DNA from: Pusillimonas caeni
Lineage (GTDB): Bacteria; Pseudomonadota; Gammaproteobacteria; Burkholderiales; Burkholderiaceae_B
Assembly (NCBI RefSeq): GCF_003545815.1
Contig: NZ_PDUW01000004.1
Location: 186,001-250,000 of the forward strand
Length of the DNA: 64,000 nt
Direction of reading: 5' to 3'
A program made the translations under genes and the position numbers. The notes beneath the pieces were generated by a model. The model ran no database searches. It was not told the DNA's origin and saw only the letters and a list, made by a program, of their open reading frames with translations. Positions 11,232 to 20,303 of this stretch are shown in pieces (position 1 is the first letter of the stretch; each line of letters begins with the position of its first letter).

Positions 11232-11903
11232 ATGCACCTCACCGCGTACCGCCCCACCTTGACTGCATCCCGCCTGGGGCTGCGCGGGCTCGCCTGCGTG
11301 CTGCTTCTGGCCTTGCTCGCCGCCTGCGGGTTCCGGATGAAGGGCACTTCGCCCCTGCCCTTCAACACGCTCTATACCAACATCAACGAAAACTCGGCGT
11401 TCGGCGCCGACCTGCGCCGCCTGATCGTCGCTACCTCGCCCAACACCCGCTTCGTGGACGATGTCACCGAGGCCGAGGCCCGCCTCACCCAGATCTCGAT
11501 GCGCCGCTCGATGCGCGAAATCTCCATCAGCCCGGAAGGCCGCGTCGAAGAATACGAGCTCAACCTCATCTTCGTCTTCCAGCTTACCGACGCCCAGGGC
11601 CGGGTGCTGCTGCCACCCACCACCCTGAGCTCCACCCGCGAAGTCCCCTACGATCCGGATGCGCTGCAGGCCAAGCAGGGCGAAATCGGCTCGCTGTTCC
11701 AGGAGATGCAGCGTAGCTTGATAGACCGCATCGTCCGCCGCATCACCTCGCCGGAGGTCGCCGAAGCCTACAGCAATCGCGAGGCCATTACGCCGGAAAC
11801 CCAAGACATCGCGCCGGAGTCCCCCGAAATACCTTCCGACGACATGATGCCCTCGCCCGACCGCACTCCGCTGCCCGGGCCGGGCATGCTCCCGTCGTAC
11901 TAG
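11232..11903 (+). CDS. lptE: LPS-assembly lipoprotein LptE
   Basis: 223 residues. The signal peptide ends in lipobox LLAAC with Cys32 as the lipidated residue, then GFRMKGTSPLPF, the typical LptE start of the mature protein. LptE plugs the LptD barrel that inserts LPS into the outer membrane. The C-terminal tail after about residue 175 is acidic and proline-rich and looks disordered. It lies 13 nt after leuS, with holA 1 nt behind. Confidence 0.92.
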   Translation: MHLTAYRPTLTASRLGLRGLACVLLLALLAACGFRMKGTSPLPFNTLYTNINENSAFGADLRRLIVATSPNTRFVDDVTEAEARLTQISMRRSMREISISPEGRVEEYELNLIFVFQLTDAQGRVLLPPTTLSSTREVPYDPDALQAKQGEIGSLFQEMQRSLIDRIVRRITSPEVAEAYSNREAITPETQDIAPESPEIPSDDMMPSPDRTPLPGPGMLPSY

Positions 11904-11904
11904 C

Positions 11905-12975
11905 ATGGCGCGCGGGCTCGGGATCGATGGCCTCTTGCGGCAGCTCGACCAGGCGAGCCAGTCGGGCCGCAGCCTGGACGGCCTGTACGTAATTTCCGGC
12001 GACGAGCCCCTGCTGGTCACCGAGGCGCTCGATGGCTTGCGCTCGCTGGCCGCCAAGGCCGGATACCTGGAACGCACCAGCCTGGTCATGGACGCGCGCA
12101 GCGACTGGTCGGCCGTCATGGGCGCAACACAGAATGTCTCGCTGTTCGGCGACCGGCGCCTGATCGAGCTCAAGATTCCGGGCGGCAAGCCGGGCAAGGC
12201 CGGCGGCGACACCCTGGTCAATCTCGCCGGGCTTGCGGGCGGCGCCGGGCTGCCCGACACGGTTATGCTGATCAGCCTGCCCCGGCTCGACCGCGCCACG
12301 CGCTCCAGCAAATGGGCCGCCGCCCTGCAGCAGGCGAGCGCCTTCGTCGAAGTGCCCACCATCGAGCGCCAGAACCTGCCCGATTGGATCCGCCAGCGCC
12401 TTGCGCGCCAAGGCCAGAGCCTTCAGCCCGAGAGCCTGGAATGGATGGCCGACAAGGTCGAAGGCAATCTCCTGGCCGCCCATCAAGAAATCCAGAAACT
12501 CGGCCTGTTGCACCCTGAGGGTCCCATCAGCCCCAAGGAGGTCGAACAGGCCGTCCTTGACGTCGCGCGCTACGACGTCTTCGGCCTGCGCGACGCCATG
12601 CTGTCCGGACAAGCCAACCGGGCGCTGCGCATCCTGGCCGGCCTGAAGGCCGAAGGCGAAGGCCTGCCCCTGGTTCTCTGGGCGGTCGGCGATGAAATCC
12701 GGCTGCTGGCCAGGCTTGCCGCGGCCCAGGCGGCGGGACAGGACATCGGCGGCGCCATGCGGCAGCAGCGCGTGTTCGGCCCTCGAGAACAACTGCTGCG
12801 CCAGACCTTGCGCCGCCTGCCGGCCGGCTTGTGGCCGGTGGCCGTGCAGCATGCGCATGACGTCGACCGGCTGATCAAGGGACTGAAGGCGCCGGGCCGC
12901 CTCGACGATCCCTGGGAAGAGCTTGCCAGGCTGGTGCTGCGCGTGGCCGCAACGCGCGCGGCGCGAGCCGGCTGA
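11905..12975 (+). CDS. holA: DNA polymerase III delta subunit
   Basis: 356 residues. Contains [20 protein letters not shown] near the N-terminus and a DNA_pol3_delta domain through about residue 340. The delta subunit opens the beta clamp within the clamp-loader complex. It starts one base after the lptE stop, so it is cotranscribed with leuS-lptE. Confidence 0.93.
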   Translation: MARGLGIDGLLRQLDQASQSGRSLDGLYVISGDEPLLVTEALDGLRSLAAKAGYLERTSLVMDARSDWSAVMGATQNVSLFGDRRLIELKIPGGKPGKAGGDTLVNLAGLAGGAGLPDTVMLISLPRLDRATRSSKWAAALQQASAFVEVPTIERQNLPDWIRQRLARQGQSLQPESLEWMADKVEGNLLAAHQEIQKLGLLHPEGPISPKEVEQAVLDVARYDVFGLRDAMLSGQANRALRILAGLKAEGEGLPLVLWAVGDEIRLLARLAAAQAAGQDIGGAMRQQRVFGPREQLLRQTLRRLPAGLWPVAVQHAHDVDRLIKGLKAPGRLDDPWEELARLVLRVAATRAARAG

Positions 12976-13037
12976 CACCCATTACAATAGAGGTTTCGGC
13001 GCCGCTGCGCCCAGTCTCTTCTTTTGCAGAGCCCAGC

Positions 13038-14333
13038 ATGAACAGCCTTGGTTCCAACGACACCCAAGCCATCGAACAAGCCACCCGCGCCACGGCGCTC
13101 GAACTCGGGCAGCGCGCCCGCGCCGCCTCGCGCCTGATGATGTCCGCCCCCGACTCGGCCAAGGCGGCGGCCTTGCGCGCCATGGCCGAACGCCTTCAGC
13201 ACAGCAAGCAGGCCCTGCAAGAAGCCAACGCCAAAGATCTCGAAGCGGCACGCCGCAACCAACTGCCCGCCGCGCTGGTCGACCGCCTTACCCTGTCGGA
13301 CAAGGCGCTGGCCACCATGGGCGCCGGCCTGCAGCAGATCGCCGCCATGCCCGACCCAGTCGGCATCCAGACGACGTCCGTCGTCCGGCCCAACGGCATG
13401 CGGGTCGGCCAGATGCGCGTGCCCCTGGGCGTCATCGGCATCATCTACGAATCGCGGCCCAACGTCACCATCGACGCCGCCGCGCTGTGCCTGAAATCAG
13501 GCAACGCCACCATACTGCGCGGCGGCAGCGAGGCCTTCCACTCCAACCAGGCCCTGGGCGAAGTCATTCGCGCCGGCCTCGACGATGCCGGCCTGCCCCA
13601 GGACGCCGTGCAGGTCGCCGGCACCACCGACCGCGGCCTGGTGGGCGAGCTCGTCACCCTCACGGACTATATCGACGTCATCATCCCGCGCGGCGGCAAG
13701 GGCCTCATCGCCCGCCTGGCCGCCGAGGCCAAGGTGCCTCTGCTCAAGCACCTGGACGGCAATTGCCACGTCTACCTCGATGCGGCGGCCGACCTGGACA
13801 AGGCCCACGACATCGCCGTCAATGCCAAGACCTATCGCTACGGCATCTGCGGCACCATGGAAACCCTGCTGGTCCATTGCGACGTCGCCGGCGCCATCCT
13901 GCCCCGGCTGGCGGCCACCCTGCGCGAAAAAGGCGTAGAGCTGCGCGGCTGCGAACGCACCCAGGCGCTGGTGTCCGACGTCATACCCGCCACCGACGAA
14001 GACTGGGCGACCGAATACCTGGAACCCATTCTTGCCATCCGGGTCGTCGACGACCTGCAGCAAGCCATCGAGCACATCGCCCGCTGGAGCTCCGGCCATA
14101 CCGAGGCCATCGTCACCGAAAGCCTTTCGGCCGCCACCCGCTTCCAGCGCGAGGTCGACTCCAGTTCCGTCTACATCAATCTTCCCACCTGCTTCGCGGA
14201 CGGTTTCGAGTACGGCCTGGGCGCCGAGATCGGCATCTCGACCAACCGGCTGCATGCGCGCGGGCCGGTCGGCCTCGAAGGCCTGACCACCTATAAATGG
14301 GTATTGACCGGCGACGGGCAACTGCGCGGCTGA
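13038..14333 (+). CDS. proA: Gamma-glutamyl phosphate reductase
   Basis: 431 residues, aldehyde-dehydrogenase superfamily. It reduces gamma-glutamyl phosphate with NADPH in the second step of proline synthesis. [18 protein letters not shown] and [14 protein letters not shown] are family signatures. The catalytic Cys lies in [13 protein letters not shown]. It is complete and separated from holA by 62 nt; hemJ follows after 3 nt. No proB is present. Confidence 0.96.
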   Translation: MNSLGSNDTQAIEQATRATALELGQRARAASRLMMSAPDSAKAAALRAMAERLQHSKQALQEANAKDLEAARRNQLPAALVDRLTLSDKALATMGAGLQQIAAMPDPVGIQTTSVVRPNGMRVGQMRVPLGVIGIIYESRPNVTIDAAALCLKSGNATILRGGSEAFHSNQALGEVIRAGLDDAGLPQDAVQVAGTTDRGLVGELVTLTDYIDVIIPRGGKGLIARLAAEAKVPLLKHLDGNCHVYLDAAADLDKAHDIAVNAKTYRYGICGTMETLLVHCDVAGAILPRLAATLREKGVELRGCERTQALVSDVIPATDEDWATEYLEPILAIRVVDDLQQAIEHIARWSSGHTEAIVTESLSAATRFQREVDSSSVYINLPTCFADGFEYGLGAEIGISTNRLHARGPVGLEGLTTYKWVLTGDGQLRG

Positions 14334-14336
14334 CCC

Positions 14337-14753
14337 ATGCTCTGGATCAAGTCGTTTCATCTGCTTTTCGTCATTTCATGGTTTGCGGCCCTGTTCTACC
14401 TGCCCCGCATCTATGTGAACCTGGCGCAAAGCACCGAGCCGGCGGTGCAGCGGCAGCTGCTGGGCATGGCGCGGCGGCTGTACCGCTTCATGACCATCCT
14501 GGCCGTTCCGGCGCTGCTGCTGGGCCTGTGGCTCTTCCTGGGCTACGGCTTGGGCATGGGGCAGGGCTGGATGCACGCCAAATTGCTCTGCGTGGTGCTG
14601 CTGCTGGGCTACCATCATGCCTGCGGCCGCCTGCTCAAGAAATTCGAGGCTGGCCGCAACACGCGCAGCCATCGCTTCTACCGCTGGTTCAACGAGATTC
14701 CGGTACTTTTGTTGCTGGCCGTCCTCATCCTCGTCATCGTACGGCCCTTCTGA
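14337..14753 (+). CDS. hemJ: Protoporphyrinogen IX oxidase HemJ (UPF0093 membrane protein)
   Basis: 138 residues, four predicted membrane helices. Conserved HemJ features visible are the early His in MLWIKSFHLLFVISWFAALF, LPRIYVN, the YHH pair near residue 98, and the terminal FYRWFNEIPVLLL. HemJ oxidises protoporphyrinogen to protoporphyrin in heme synthesis, with electrons passing toward the respiratory chain. It lies 3 nt after proA, so probably in the same transcript. Confidence 0.87.
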   Translation: MLWIKSFHLLFVISWFAALFYLPRIYVNLAQSTEPAVQRQLLGMARRLYRFMTILAVPALLLGLWLFLGYGLGMGQGWMHAKLLCVVLLLGYHHACGRLLKKFEAGRNTRSHRFYRWFNEIPVLLLLAVLILVIVRPF

Positions 14754-14790
14754 CACCGCGTCGCTGCGCTTGGCGCCGCCGCCTATTTCC

Positions 14791-16233
14791 ATGACCGACT
14801 CCAACAAACCCGGCAAGACGCTGACCCTGAAGAAAAAACCCTCGGCGCCGTCCGGGCCGGCAGACGACAAGCGCAAGCGCTCCGGCGCCCGGGCGCGCCA
14901 GGTCGCCCTGCTTCAGCGCGAGCGCCAGCAGGACGCCGCGCCCGCGGAGACCGTCCGGCCGGCGCCAAAGAAGGCGCCCGAGGTCCATGCCGGCGGCACG
15001 GAACCCCCACGCATAGCCACGCGCCGCCGTGCCGAACGCCCGCAGCAAGGGCGCTCCCGGCGATCCGCCGAGATATTTCCGGTATTCGCTCCCTGTCCGC
15101 ATGGCCTGGAGGAAGCCCTGGCGCTCGAGCTGCAGGCCCTGGGTTTCGAAGACGCCAGCGCGGATCGCGCCGGCTGCCGCCTGAACACCGACTGGACCGG
15201 CATCCAGCGCATCAATCTCTATTCGCGCCTGGCCACGCGCGTATTGGTGCAGGTATCGCACGGGCCGGTCCAGCACGAGGACGACATCCTGGAACTGGCC
15301 CGCAGCACCGAGTGGGAGCGCTGGTTCGGGGCGGAGCAGACCCTCAGGGTGGACACCTCGGCCATACGCAGTCCCATGAAAAGCCTGCAGTACTGCAATC
15401 TGCGCGCCAAGGACGGCATCTGCGACCGCCTGCGCGATCGCGAAGGCAGCCGTCCCGACATCGATACCGTGCGGCCCGACGCCCGGGTCCATCTTTTCCT
15501 GACCGAAGACACGGCCACCCTGTATCTCGATACCACCGGCGAATCGCTTTTCAAGCGCGGCTGGCGCCTCGACAAGGGCGAAGCCCCCATACGCGAGAAC
15601 CTCGCCGCGGGCCTGCTGGCACTGGCCGACTGGGATCCGGGCCAGGCCCTGCTCGACCCGTTCTGCGGCAGCGGCACCATACTCATCGAAGCCGCCTGGA
15701 TCGCCCTGGGGGTGCCGCCGGGCATCTGGCGACCATTCGGCTTCGAGCGGCTGCGCAACCACGATGCGCGCCACTGGCGCGACCTGAAGGACGACGCCCG
15801 CAGCCGCATCGCCACCCGCCTGGAGGCGCCGCTGGTCGGCGTGGACCTCGATCCGGCCGTCATCGAGGCGGCGCGGCAGAACGTCGAGCGGGCCTGGCTT
15901 ACTCCCGACACCATACGGTTCGAGGTGGGCGACGCACGCACGACGCCGCCACCCGCGGAACGCGGCTGGATCGTCACCAATCCTCCCTACGGAGAGCGCC
16001 TGCCCGGCGATGAGCCGGAACTGTGGCGCGAATGGTCGCAAAACCTCAAGAGGCACTACAGCGGCTGGCAGATCCATGTCATTTCCAGCGACCTGGACCT
16101 GCCCCAGCGCATGCGGCTCAAGCCTCTGCGTCGCCGGCCGCTGCACAACGGCCCCCTGGATTGCCGCCTCTTCAGTTTTGAAATGGTCCAGGCCGGCTAT
16201 CGCCGCCCCTCCCGCGACAGCGGCGTGGACTAA
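14791..16233 (+). CDS. THUMP-domain class I SAM-dependent RNA methyltransferase (RlmL-like)
   Basis: 480 residues. The first ~90 are Lys/Arg/Ala/Pro-rich and probably disordered. Then come a THUMP RNA-binding domain (about 95-200) and a Rossmann methyltransferase domain with DPFCGSGTILIEAA for SAM binding and catalytic NPPYGER, typical of N2-methylguanosine enzymes. It resembles the N-terminal half of E. coli RlmL (23S m2G2445) but lacks the RlmK half. The frame is open upstream into hemJ; ATG 14791 is preferred because upstream codons overlap hemJ. Confidence 0.87.
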   Translation: MTDSNKPGKTLTLKKKPSAPSGPADDKRKRSGARARQVALLQRERQQDAAPAETVRPAPKKAPEVHAGGTEPPRIATRRRAERPQQGRSRRSAEIFPVFAPCPHGLEEALALELQALGFEDASADRAGCRLNTDWTGIQRINLYSRLATRVLVQVSHGPVQHEDDILELARSTEWERWFGAEQTLRVDTSAIRSPMKSLQYCNLRAKDGICDRLRDREGSRPDIDTVRPDARVHLFLTEDTATLYLDTTGESLFKRGWRLDKGEAPIRENLAAGLLALADWDPGQALLDPFCGSGTILIEAAWIALGVPPGIWRPFGFERLRNHDARHWRDLKDDARSRIATRLEAPLVGVDLDPAVIEAARQNVERAWLTPDTIRFEVGDARTTPPPAERGWIVTNPPYGERLPGDEPELWREWSQNLKRHYSGWQIHVISSDLDLPQRMRLKPLRRRPLHNGPLDCRLFSFEMVQAGYRRPSRDSGVD

Positions 16234-16268
16234 AAAGCAACACCCCTGTCGCAGCGCAGCATATTGGC

Positions 16269-16309
16269 TTGCTTTTCATAGGGGTTAACCCTATAATAGG
16301 GTTAACCCT
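16269..16309 (+). promoter_or_regulatory. -10 box flanked by twin palindromic operators
   Basis: A perfect TATAAT at 16292-16297 is flanked on both sides by GGGTTAACCC (16282-16291 and 16299-16308); the second extends to a 12-bp palindrome, AGGGTTAACCCT. Dyad centres are 17 bp apart. TTGCTT at 16269-16274 sits at 17-nt spacing as a weak -35. The arrangement looks like a repressor site covering the promoter of the 63-residue gene at 16345. The regulator is unknown. Confidence 0.65.
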
Positions 16310-16344
16310 GAACGAAACGTTCATTTCATGTAGAGAGGCCAATC

Positions 16345-16536
16345 ATGATCCACCTGAACAGCGAAATCCGTCTGACCGATGAACTCGAACGCCAACTGAT
16401 GCAAGAGGCGATCGAGGAGCAGGCGCGCTTCAAGCCCGGCAAGGCCCTCAAGAATCTGTTCGTCAAGCTGAACGGTTCTTCGAAGCAAGCCGCCGGCGTC
16501 AAGGTCGCGCCGCGCAATGTCGAATCGGCCGCCTAA
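16345..16536 (+). CDS. Small conserved-looking protein of unknown function (63 aa)
   Basis: I do not recognise this protein. It starts MIHLNSEIRLTDELERQLM, is predicted mostly helical with a charged N-terminal half (EEQARFKPGKALKNLF), and has no signal peptide, membrane helix or cysteine. GAGAGG precedes the ATG. It stands alone between a palindrome-flanked promoter and a terminator with an eight-A upstream tract. Codon use and GC content resemble the neighbours, and the dedicated control elements argue that it is a real gene. Confidence 0.7.
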   Translation: MIHLNSEIRLTDELERQLMQEAIEEQARFKPGKALKNLFVKLNGSSKQAAGVKVAPRNVESAA

Positions 16537-16591
16537 GCGGTCCATCGCATTCGGCCGCCTTGGCGGCTATGCCGGACACGCTCCGGCCACT

Positions 16592-16619
16592 AAAAAAAAG
16601 CCGCGCAAGCGGCTTTTTT
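16592..16619 (+). terminator. Rho-independent terminator after the 63-aa gene
   Basis: A run of eight A, GCCGC-GCAA-GCGGC, then six T. With an A-tract on one side and a T-tract on the other it could work in both directions, but only plus-strand genes flank it. Confidence 0.85.
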
Positions 16620-16738
16620 GCCGTCTGGAGATACGCCGCGCATCTGGGTGCTTTTTCAGAAGCAGGCGGCATTATGCGGGATAATAGAAAAATTCGTCCG
16701 TATTTTGCGGCCTCTTCTTTATTAGCGACTCTTTTGCA

Positions 16739-17278
16739 ATGCAATATTCGATCACCTTCGGCTCGGGCCATACGGCGACCGTGCCCAGCCGCTGGCGCCG
16801 CTTTGCCAGCATGATGTATGAAGGCGTCCTGCTGTTTGCCGTGGTTTTCCTGGCCGGTTACCTCTTCGACACCCTGACCCAGAGCCGCAGCGGACTGACC
16901 CTGCGCACCCTGCGCCAAGTCGCGCTCTTTGTGGCCATAGGCGTCTATTTCGTCATGTGCTGGCGCTACAGCGGCCAGACCTTGCCCATGAAGACCTGGA
17001 ACATCCGCCTCGTCGACCGGGACGGCCGCACACCCGTCCTGAGCCGCCTGATCCTGCGCTACATACTGCTGTGGCCCATTCCCCTTCTTGCCGCGCTGCT
17101 GGTCCAGGGCGCATCCCATCTCACCGGCTATCGCTCGACGGACATGCTGATCGTGTTCGCCCCTTTCACTGTCTTCCTCTGGACCTGGCTCGACCCTCAA
17201 GGCCAGTTCCTCCACGATCGCCTGCTGGGCACGCGGCTGATCCACATCGACGCGGCAAAGTCGACAAAGGCGGTATAA
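16739..17278 (+). CDS. RDD family membrane protein
   Basis: 179 residues. The RDD domain has its opening Arg pair in VPSRWRRFASMMYEGVLLF, two or three hydrophobic helices, GQTLPMKTWNIRLVDRDG and the closing FLHDRLLGTRLI. RDD proteins are small inner-membrane proteins of mostly unknown function, a few linked to Na+/H+ exchange. No strong ribosome site is visible before ATG 16739. Confidence 0.85.
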   Translation: MQYSITFGSGHTATVPSRWRRFASMMYEGVLLFAVVFLAGYLFDTLTQSRSGLTLRTLRQVALFVAIGVYFVMCWRYSGQTLPMKTWNIRLVDRDGRTPVLSRLILRYILLWPIPLLAALLVQGASHLTGYRSTDMLIVFAPFTVFLWTWLDPQGQFLHDRLLGTRLIHIDAAKSTKAV

Positions 17279-17394
17279 ACCCTAGGACTGACACTTTCTG
17301 AAACGTGGGGGATTGCACAGAACCCGCTTGTCGTTCATGCTTGCGGGGTATCGGAAGCCCACGCCCTCACCTGCCAAGCTGATTCTCCACAGAA

Positions 17395-18741
17395 ATGAAC
17401 GATCAATACGCGGAGCTGTACTCTTCTTATCAGTGGCTAGTCCCTTCTCAGTTCAATATCGCCCAAGCGTGCCTGCATCGCTGGGCCGAAAACTCCCATG
17501 AAGGGCGGCGCACCGCCATCTACACAGAAGACGAGCTCGGCCACGTAGACAGCTGGTCCTATACGCGTCTGTCGGAAACCTGCAATCAGTTGGCCAACGG
17601 CCTGCTGCGCATGGGCGTGCAGCCGGGCGACCGGGTAGGCATCGCCATGGGGCAGCGGCCCGAAGCCGTTGCCAGCTACATGGCCATATTCAGCGTAGGC
17701 GCCGTGGCGGTGCCCCTTCCCGGCTCGCTCGAGGCGGGCGGCATCGAAGCCTGCCTGCGGCATGCCCAGGCGCGCGTCGCGCTGGTCGACACGCTGTCGG
17801 GGCCCGACCTGCTGCAGGCCCATATGAACTACCCGGAGCTTTCACAGATTGTCGGCCTGGGCTTCCAGCACGACAACATCATTCCCTGGCGCACCTTGCT
17901 GGCCCGCCAGCCGGCCTCTTTCAAGCCGGCCGCGGTCAATGCCTCCCGCCCTGCGCTGCTGGTATACGAGAACCCGGGCCGCAAGCCGCTCAAGGGCATA
18001 CTCGTCCCGCATGGCGCGCTCATCGGCAGCCTGCCGGGCTTTGTAGCGTCGCAAAACTGGTTCCCCCACATGGCCGGGCCTTTCTGGAGCCCGGCCGACT
18101 GGATGTCGGCGGCGGGCCTGCTGGCGTCCTTGCTGCCCGCCCTGTACTTCGGCCGCTCGGTCGTGGCGGCGCTGGGACGCTTTTCGGGCGCGCGCGCCAT
18201 CGAGATCCTCGATCGCTACGGCGTCAGCCACGCGTATTTTTCCGCCGTCCAGATCGAGCAGATGGCCGCCGAAACAGACCTCGTCGCACGCGATGCGCAA
18301 CTGGCCCTGCGCGCCGTGGCCATCGACGGCGCAAGCGACCGCAACGAAGCCATGTACCAGTGGTGCGAGCGCAATCTGGGCCTTGCGCCCAACATCGTGC
18401 TGGGCGCGGCCGAAGTCCCGCTTTTCATCGGCAACAGCCAGCATAAATGGCCGGCTGTGCCGGGCAGCATAGGCCGCCCTTATCCCGGCCACCTGGTCAC
18501 TGTGCTCGATGCCCAGGGCCTGCCTTGCCCCGCGGACGTCGTCGGCGAGCTGGCCGTGAACCGATACGACGTCAACGGACATCCCGACCCGGCCATGTTC
18601 CAGAACTACTGGAACGATCCCGACGGCACGCAGGCCCGCTTCATCGGCGACTGGTGGCTCAGCGGCGCGCAGGCCAAGGTCGATCGCCATGGCAACTTCT
18701 GGTACATGGGTTCCGCCGCGGCCGCTATACAATCCCCTTGA
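17395..18741 (+). CDS. Degenerate AMP-dependent synthetase/ligase homologue, C-terminal domain missing
   Basis: 448 residues that align with the large N-terminal domain of acyl-CoA/acetyl-CoA synthetases (WSYTRLSETCNQLANGL; GVQPGDRVGIAMGQRPE; IGRPYPGHLVTVLDAQG). Key sites are altered. The ATP loop normally written YTSGTTGxPKG is YENPGRKPLKG. The YGxTE region reads VLGAAEVP. The TGD aspartate region reads LSGAQAK. The chain stops just after GNFWYMG, so the ~110-residue lid domain with its catalytic Lys is absent. The next gene starts 27 nt later and no lid sequence remains. Most likely not an active ligase. Confidence 0.8.
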   Translation: MNDQYAELYSSYQWLVPSQFNIAQACLHRWAENSHEGRRTAIYTEDELGHVDSWSYTRLSETCNQLANGLLRMGVQPGDRVGIAMGQRPEAVASYMAIFSVGAVAVPLPGSLEAGGIEACLRHAQARVALVDTLSGPDLLQAHMNYPELSQIVGLGFQHDNIIPWRTLLARQPASFKPAAVNASRPALLVYENPGRKPLKGILVPHGALIGSLPGFVASQNWFPHMAGPFWSPADWMSAAGLLASLLPALYFGRSVVAALGRFSGARAIEILDRYGVSHAYFSAVQIEQMAAETDLVARDAQLALRAVAIDGASDRNEAMYQWCERNLGLAPNIVLGAAEVPLFIGNSQHKWPAVPGSIGRPYPGHLVTVLDAQGLPCPADVVGELAVNRYDVNGHPDPAMFQNYWNDPDGTQARFIGDWWLSGAQAKVDRHGNFWYMGSAAAAIQSP

Positions 18742-18768
18742 GCAAACTCAACACGACACGGGATTTCC

Positions 18769-19287
18769 ATGGCCATATACGAGTTCGACGGGCTCGCCCC
18801 CATCATAGATAAAGATACTTTCATTTTCGACAGCGCCGACATCATCGGGCATGTCGTGCTCGAGGCCGGCGTCAGCATCTGGTCCAACGCCAGCGTCCGC
18901 GGCGACAACGCCGTCATCAAGATAGGCCGCAACAGCAACATCCAGGAAAGCAGCGTCCTGCACGTGGACACCGGCGTTCCCCTCACCATCGGCGCCAACG
19001 TCACGGTCGGCCATCAGGCCATGCTGCACGGCTGCACCGTCGAAGACGGCTCGCTCATCGGCATCCAGGCCATCGTGCTCAACAACGCCCACATCGGCCG
19101 CAACTGTCTCATCGGCGCCGGCGCCATCATCCCCGAGGGCCGGCAGATTCCCGACAACTCGCTGGTGGTGGGCGTCGGCAAGATCGTGCGCCAGTTGTCC
19201 GAAAACGAGATCCGGTTCATGCACGAAAACACCGAAAGCTACGTGTTGCGCGCGCGTGAATACCGCCAAAGCCTGAAGCGCATTTAG
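18769..19287 (+). CDS. Gamma-class carbonic anhydrase family protein (left-handed beta-helix)
   Basis: 172 residues made of hexapeptide repeats (IGHVVLEAGVSIWSNASVRGD, IGRNSNIQESSVLHVDTG, IGANVTVGHQAMLHGCTV), ending in a C-terminal helix. The His residues at HVDTG, VGHQ and MLHG are the zinc ligands of gamma carbonic anhydrases (YrdA/PaaY/CaiE group). Catalytic activity is variable in this group. Complete. Confidence 0.9.
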   Translation: MAIYEFDGLAPIIDKDTFIFDSADIIGHVVLEAGVSIWSNASVRGDNAVIKIGRNSNIQESSVLHVDTGVPLTIGANVTVGHQAMLHGCTVEDGSLIGIQAIVLNNAHIGRNCLIGAGAIIPEGRQIPDNSLVVGVGKIVRQLSENEIRFMHENTESYVLRAREYRQSLKRI

Positions 19288-19322
19288 AGCGCCGCCCGGC
19301 GTCCCTGGGCTAAAATCGCGCT

Positions 19323-20240
19323 ATGACCGATCTACTCAAAAAATACCTGTTCCAGGACCACAGCGTGCGCGTGCAGGCCGTCAAGCTCGATGAAGCATGG
19401 CGCACCGGCCTGGCCCATCAAAGCTATCCGCCGTGCGTGCAAAGGCTGCTGGGCGAGCTTACCGCGGCGGCCGTGCTGCTGGCCGCCAATATCAAGTTCG
19501 ACGGCTCGCTGGTGCTGCAGCTGCAGGGCGACGGGCCGGTCGCGCTCATCGTCGTCGAATGCACTTCCGACCTGACCATACGCGCCACGGCCAGCCTGCG
19601 CGAAGGGCTTTCCGTGCCCCGCGACGGCAATTTCCAAAGCCTGCTCAACAGCCAGGGCCAGGGCCGCTTCATCGTCGTACTCGATCCGCAGCGCAAGAAT
19701 GCCGCCATGCAGCCCTACCAGGGCATCGTGCCGCTCGAAGGCGATAGCGTCGCCCAGGTGCTCGAGCATTACATGCGCAACTCCGAACAACTGGACACGC
19801 GGCTCTGGCTGGCCGCGGACGCCGGCCAGACCGCCGGCCTGCTGCTGCAGCGCATGCCCGATCAGGGCGGGACCGAGGCGCCCGGGCCGGCGCACGACAC
19901 CTGGGAAAGAGCCGTCGCCCTGGCGTCGACGATCGAATCAGGCGAATTGCTGGGCCTTGATACCGATACCCTGATACACCGGCTGTTCTGGGAAGAAACG
20001 CTGATAGCCTTCGAGCCCCAGAACGTGAGCTGGCACTGTCCCTGCACCCGCGAGCGTGTGGCCAACATGCTGCGCATGCTGGGCCAGGAAGAGGTCGAGG
20101 ACATACTCTCGCAGCGCGACCAGATCGATGTGTCGTGCAATTTTTGCGGCAAGCCCTATCGATTCGATCCCATCGATTGCGCACGGCTGTTCACCAGCCC
20201 TCAGGACACGCCCCCCTCCGGCGCGGGATCCATCCACTGA
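19323..20240 (+). CDS. hslO: Redox-regulated chaperone Hsp33
   Basis: 305 residues. The N-terminal Hsp33 fold is followed by the C-terminal zinc redox switch: Cys239-x-Cys241 in WHCPC and Cys272-x-x-Cys275 in SCNFCG, all four cysteines present. Oxidation releases zinc and activates the cytosolic holdase. ATG 19323 lies 35 nt after the carbonic anhydrase gene. Confidence 0.95.
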   Translation: MTDLLKKYLFQDHSVRVQAVKLDEAWRTGLAHQSYPPCVQRLLGELTAAAVLLAANIKFDGSLVLQLQGDGPVALIVVECTSDLTIRATASLREGLSVPRDGNFQSLLNSQGQGRFIVVLDPQRKNAAMQPYQGIVPLEGDSVAQVLEHYMRNSEQLDTRLWLAADAGQTAGLLLQRMPDQGGTEAPGPAHDTWERAVALASTIESGELLGLDTDTLIHRLFWEETLIAFEPQNVSWHCPCTRERVANMLRMLGQEEVEDILSQRDQIDVSCNFCGKPYRFDPIDCARLFTSPQDTPPSGAGSIH

Positions 20241-20303
20241 ACAAATTCGTCCAGGGCATTTTCCACAATCGACGCAAGGCCGTGAGCCGAGCACACTCCA
20301 CGA

